DNA from: Nilaparvata lugens
Lineage: Eukaryota; Arthropoda; Insecta; Hemiptera; Delphacidae
Reading direction: 5' to 3'
NCBI RefSeq assembly: GCF_014356525.2
Contig: NC_052517.1
Coordinates: forward strand, 5,654,500 to 5,718,499
Length of the DNA: 64,000 nucleotides
Shown here in pieces: positions 63,813-64,000 of the stretch; the stretch's first letter is position 1, and each line of letters begins with the position of its first letter. Under the pieces are notes generated by a model. That model made no database searches. It was given only the letters and a program-made list of their open reading frames with translations, and was not told the origin of the DNA. The translations under genes were made by a program, and so were the position numbers.

Positions 63813-64000
63813 AATACAATACTTTAAACAATACTTTAGCAAAAAGTGACTAAGTTTAATAATTTGATTGTATGGTATGAGGTGTTGTGGTATTTTCTCA
63901 TAATTAAAAGAAAAAGTATTTTTAAAAAATCCTTCAACTTAAAGAAAAAGGAATAATTAAAAGCTAAGGACTAAGTTGAAGTTTCAGTACTCAAGTTTTC
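63813..64000. other. right flank, no recognised feature
   Basis: AT-rich; AGCAAAAAGTGACTAAGTTT mirrors TCACTTTTTGCTTTTAG left of the K1 copy. Confidence 0.35.

Overview
The window looks like non-coding, transposon-saturated DNA from an arthropod nuclear genome. It is AT-rich, has GT-AG splice signals, and carries polymerase III-type SINE heads, LINE 3' ends, Helitron-like elements, MITEs and long microsatellites. I see no bacterial gene organisation. From memory, several repeats (for example the terminal hairpin ACTTTCCTTGCCCTATTACC and the motif CCGAGCGAAGTGAGGTCT) resemble planthopper sequence such as Nilaparvata lugens. That assignment is recall, not a search result.

Gene content is very thin. 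The best candidate is one minus-strand gene seen as three phase-compatible exons: a possible translation-start exon at 57773-57847, a His-rich exon at 5989-6276 and a Lys/Pro/Ala-rich exon at 3667-3846. If they belong together, almost the whole window is intron, with one intron of about 51 kb. An assembly gap of 100 N lies at 6401-6500. A weaker plus-strand ORF with a membrane-spanning stretch lies at 4417-4683. The only recognisable enzyme remnant is the frameshifted C-terminus of a non-LTR retrotransposon reverse transcriptase at 20310-20692.

Working names for repeat families. M1: MITE with terminal GTGAGGTCCACGTTATAATG. H1: element running from CCGAGCGAAGTGAGGTCT to GTTCACAGAACTACTAG. H2: Helitron-like, TCTATATAAT to GACGGCTAG. 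H3: Helitron-like, TCTATACTATAATAAAG to CGGGTTACCTACTAG. HX: element ending in GCGAAGCTCGGTCCCCG. K1: element with a terminal ACTTTCCTT hairpin and an internal CA tract. A and B: SINE-like units with (AATC)n and (AATCT)n tails. V and W: short foldback MITEs.

Layout. 0-3.6 kb: purine tract, H3, tRNA-like SINE head, degenerate tandem repeat. 3.6-6.4 kb: two exons with a foldback cluster between them. 7-14.5 kb: MITEs, a 1.3-kb GAA-type tract, a composite palindrome, and an M1 with a four-fold tandem end. 15-31 kb: first copy of a TIR element with two divergent ORFs, nested H1/H2/M1, LINE remnant, SINE A/B array. 31-41 kb: tRNA-derived SINE, inverted HX pair, several degenerate tandem arrays, K1. 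41.9-44.1 kb: a 34-36-bp minisatellite with a higher-order period of about 877 bp. 45-57 kb: more M1/H1/SINE nests, second copy of the TIR element, purine tracts with a four-copy unit of about 180 bp. 57-64 kb: two strong foldbacks around the putative start exon, then K1, HX, M1 and W copies.

The elements are heavily nested. The order of insertion can often be read directly: H2 inside H1, A inside M1 and W, H1 inside M1.
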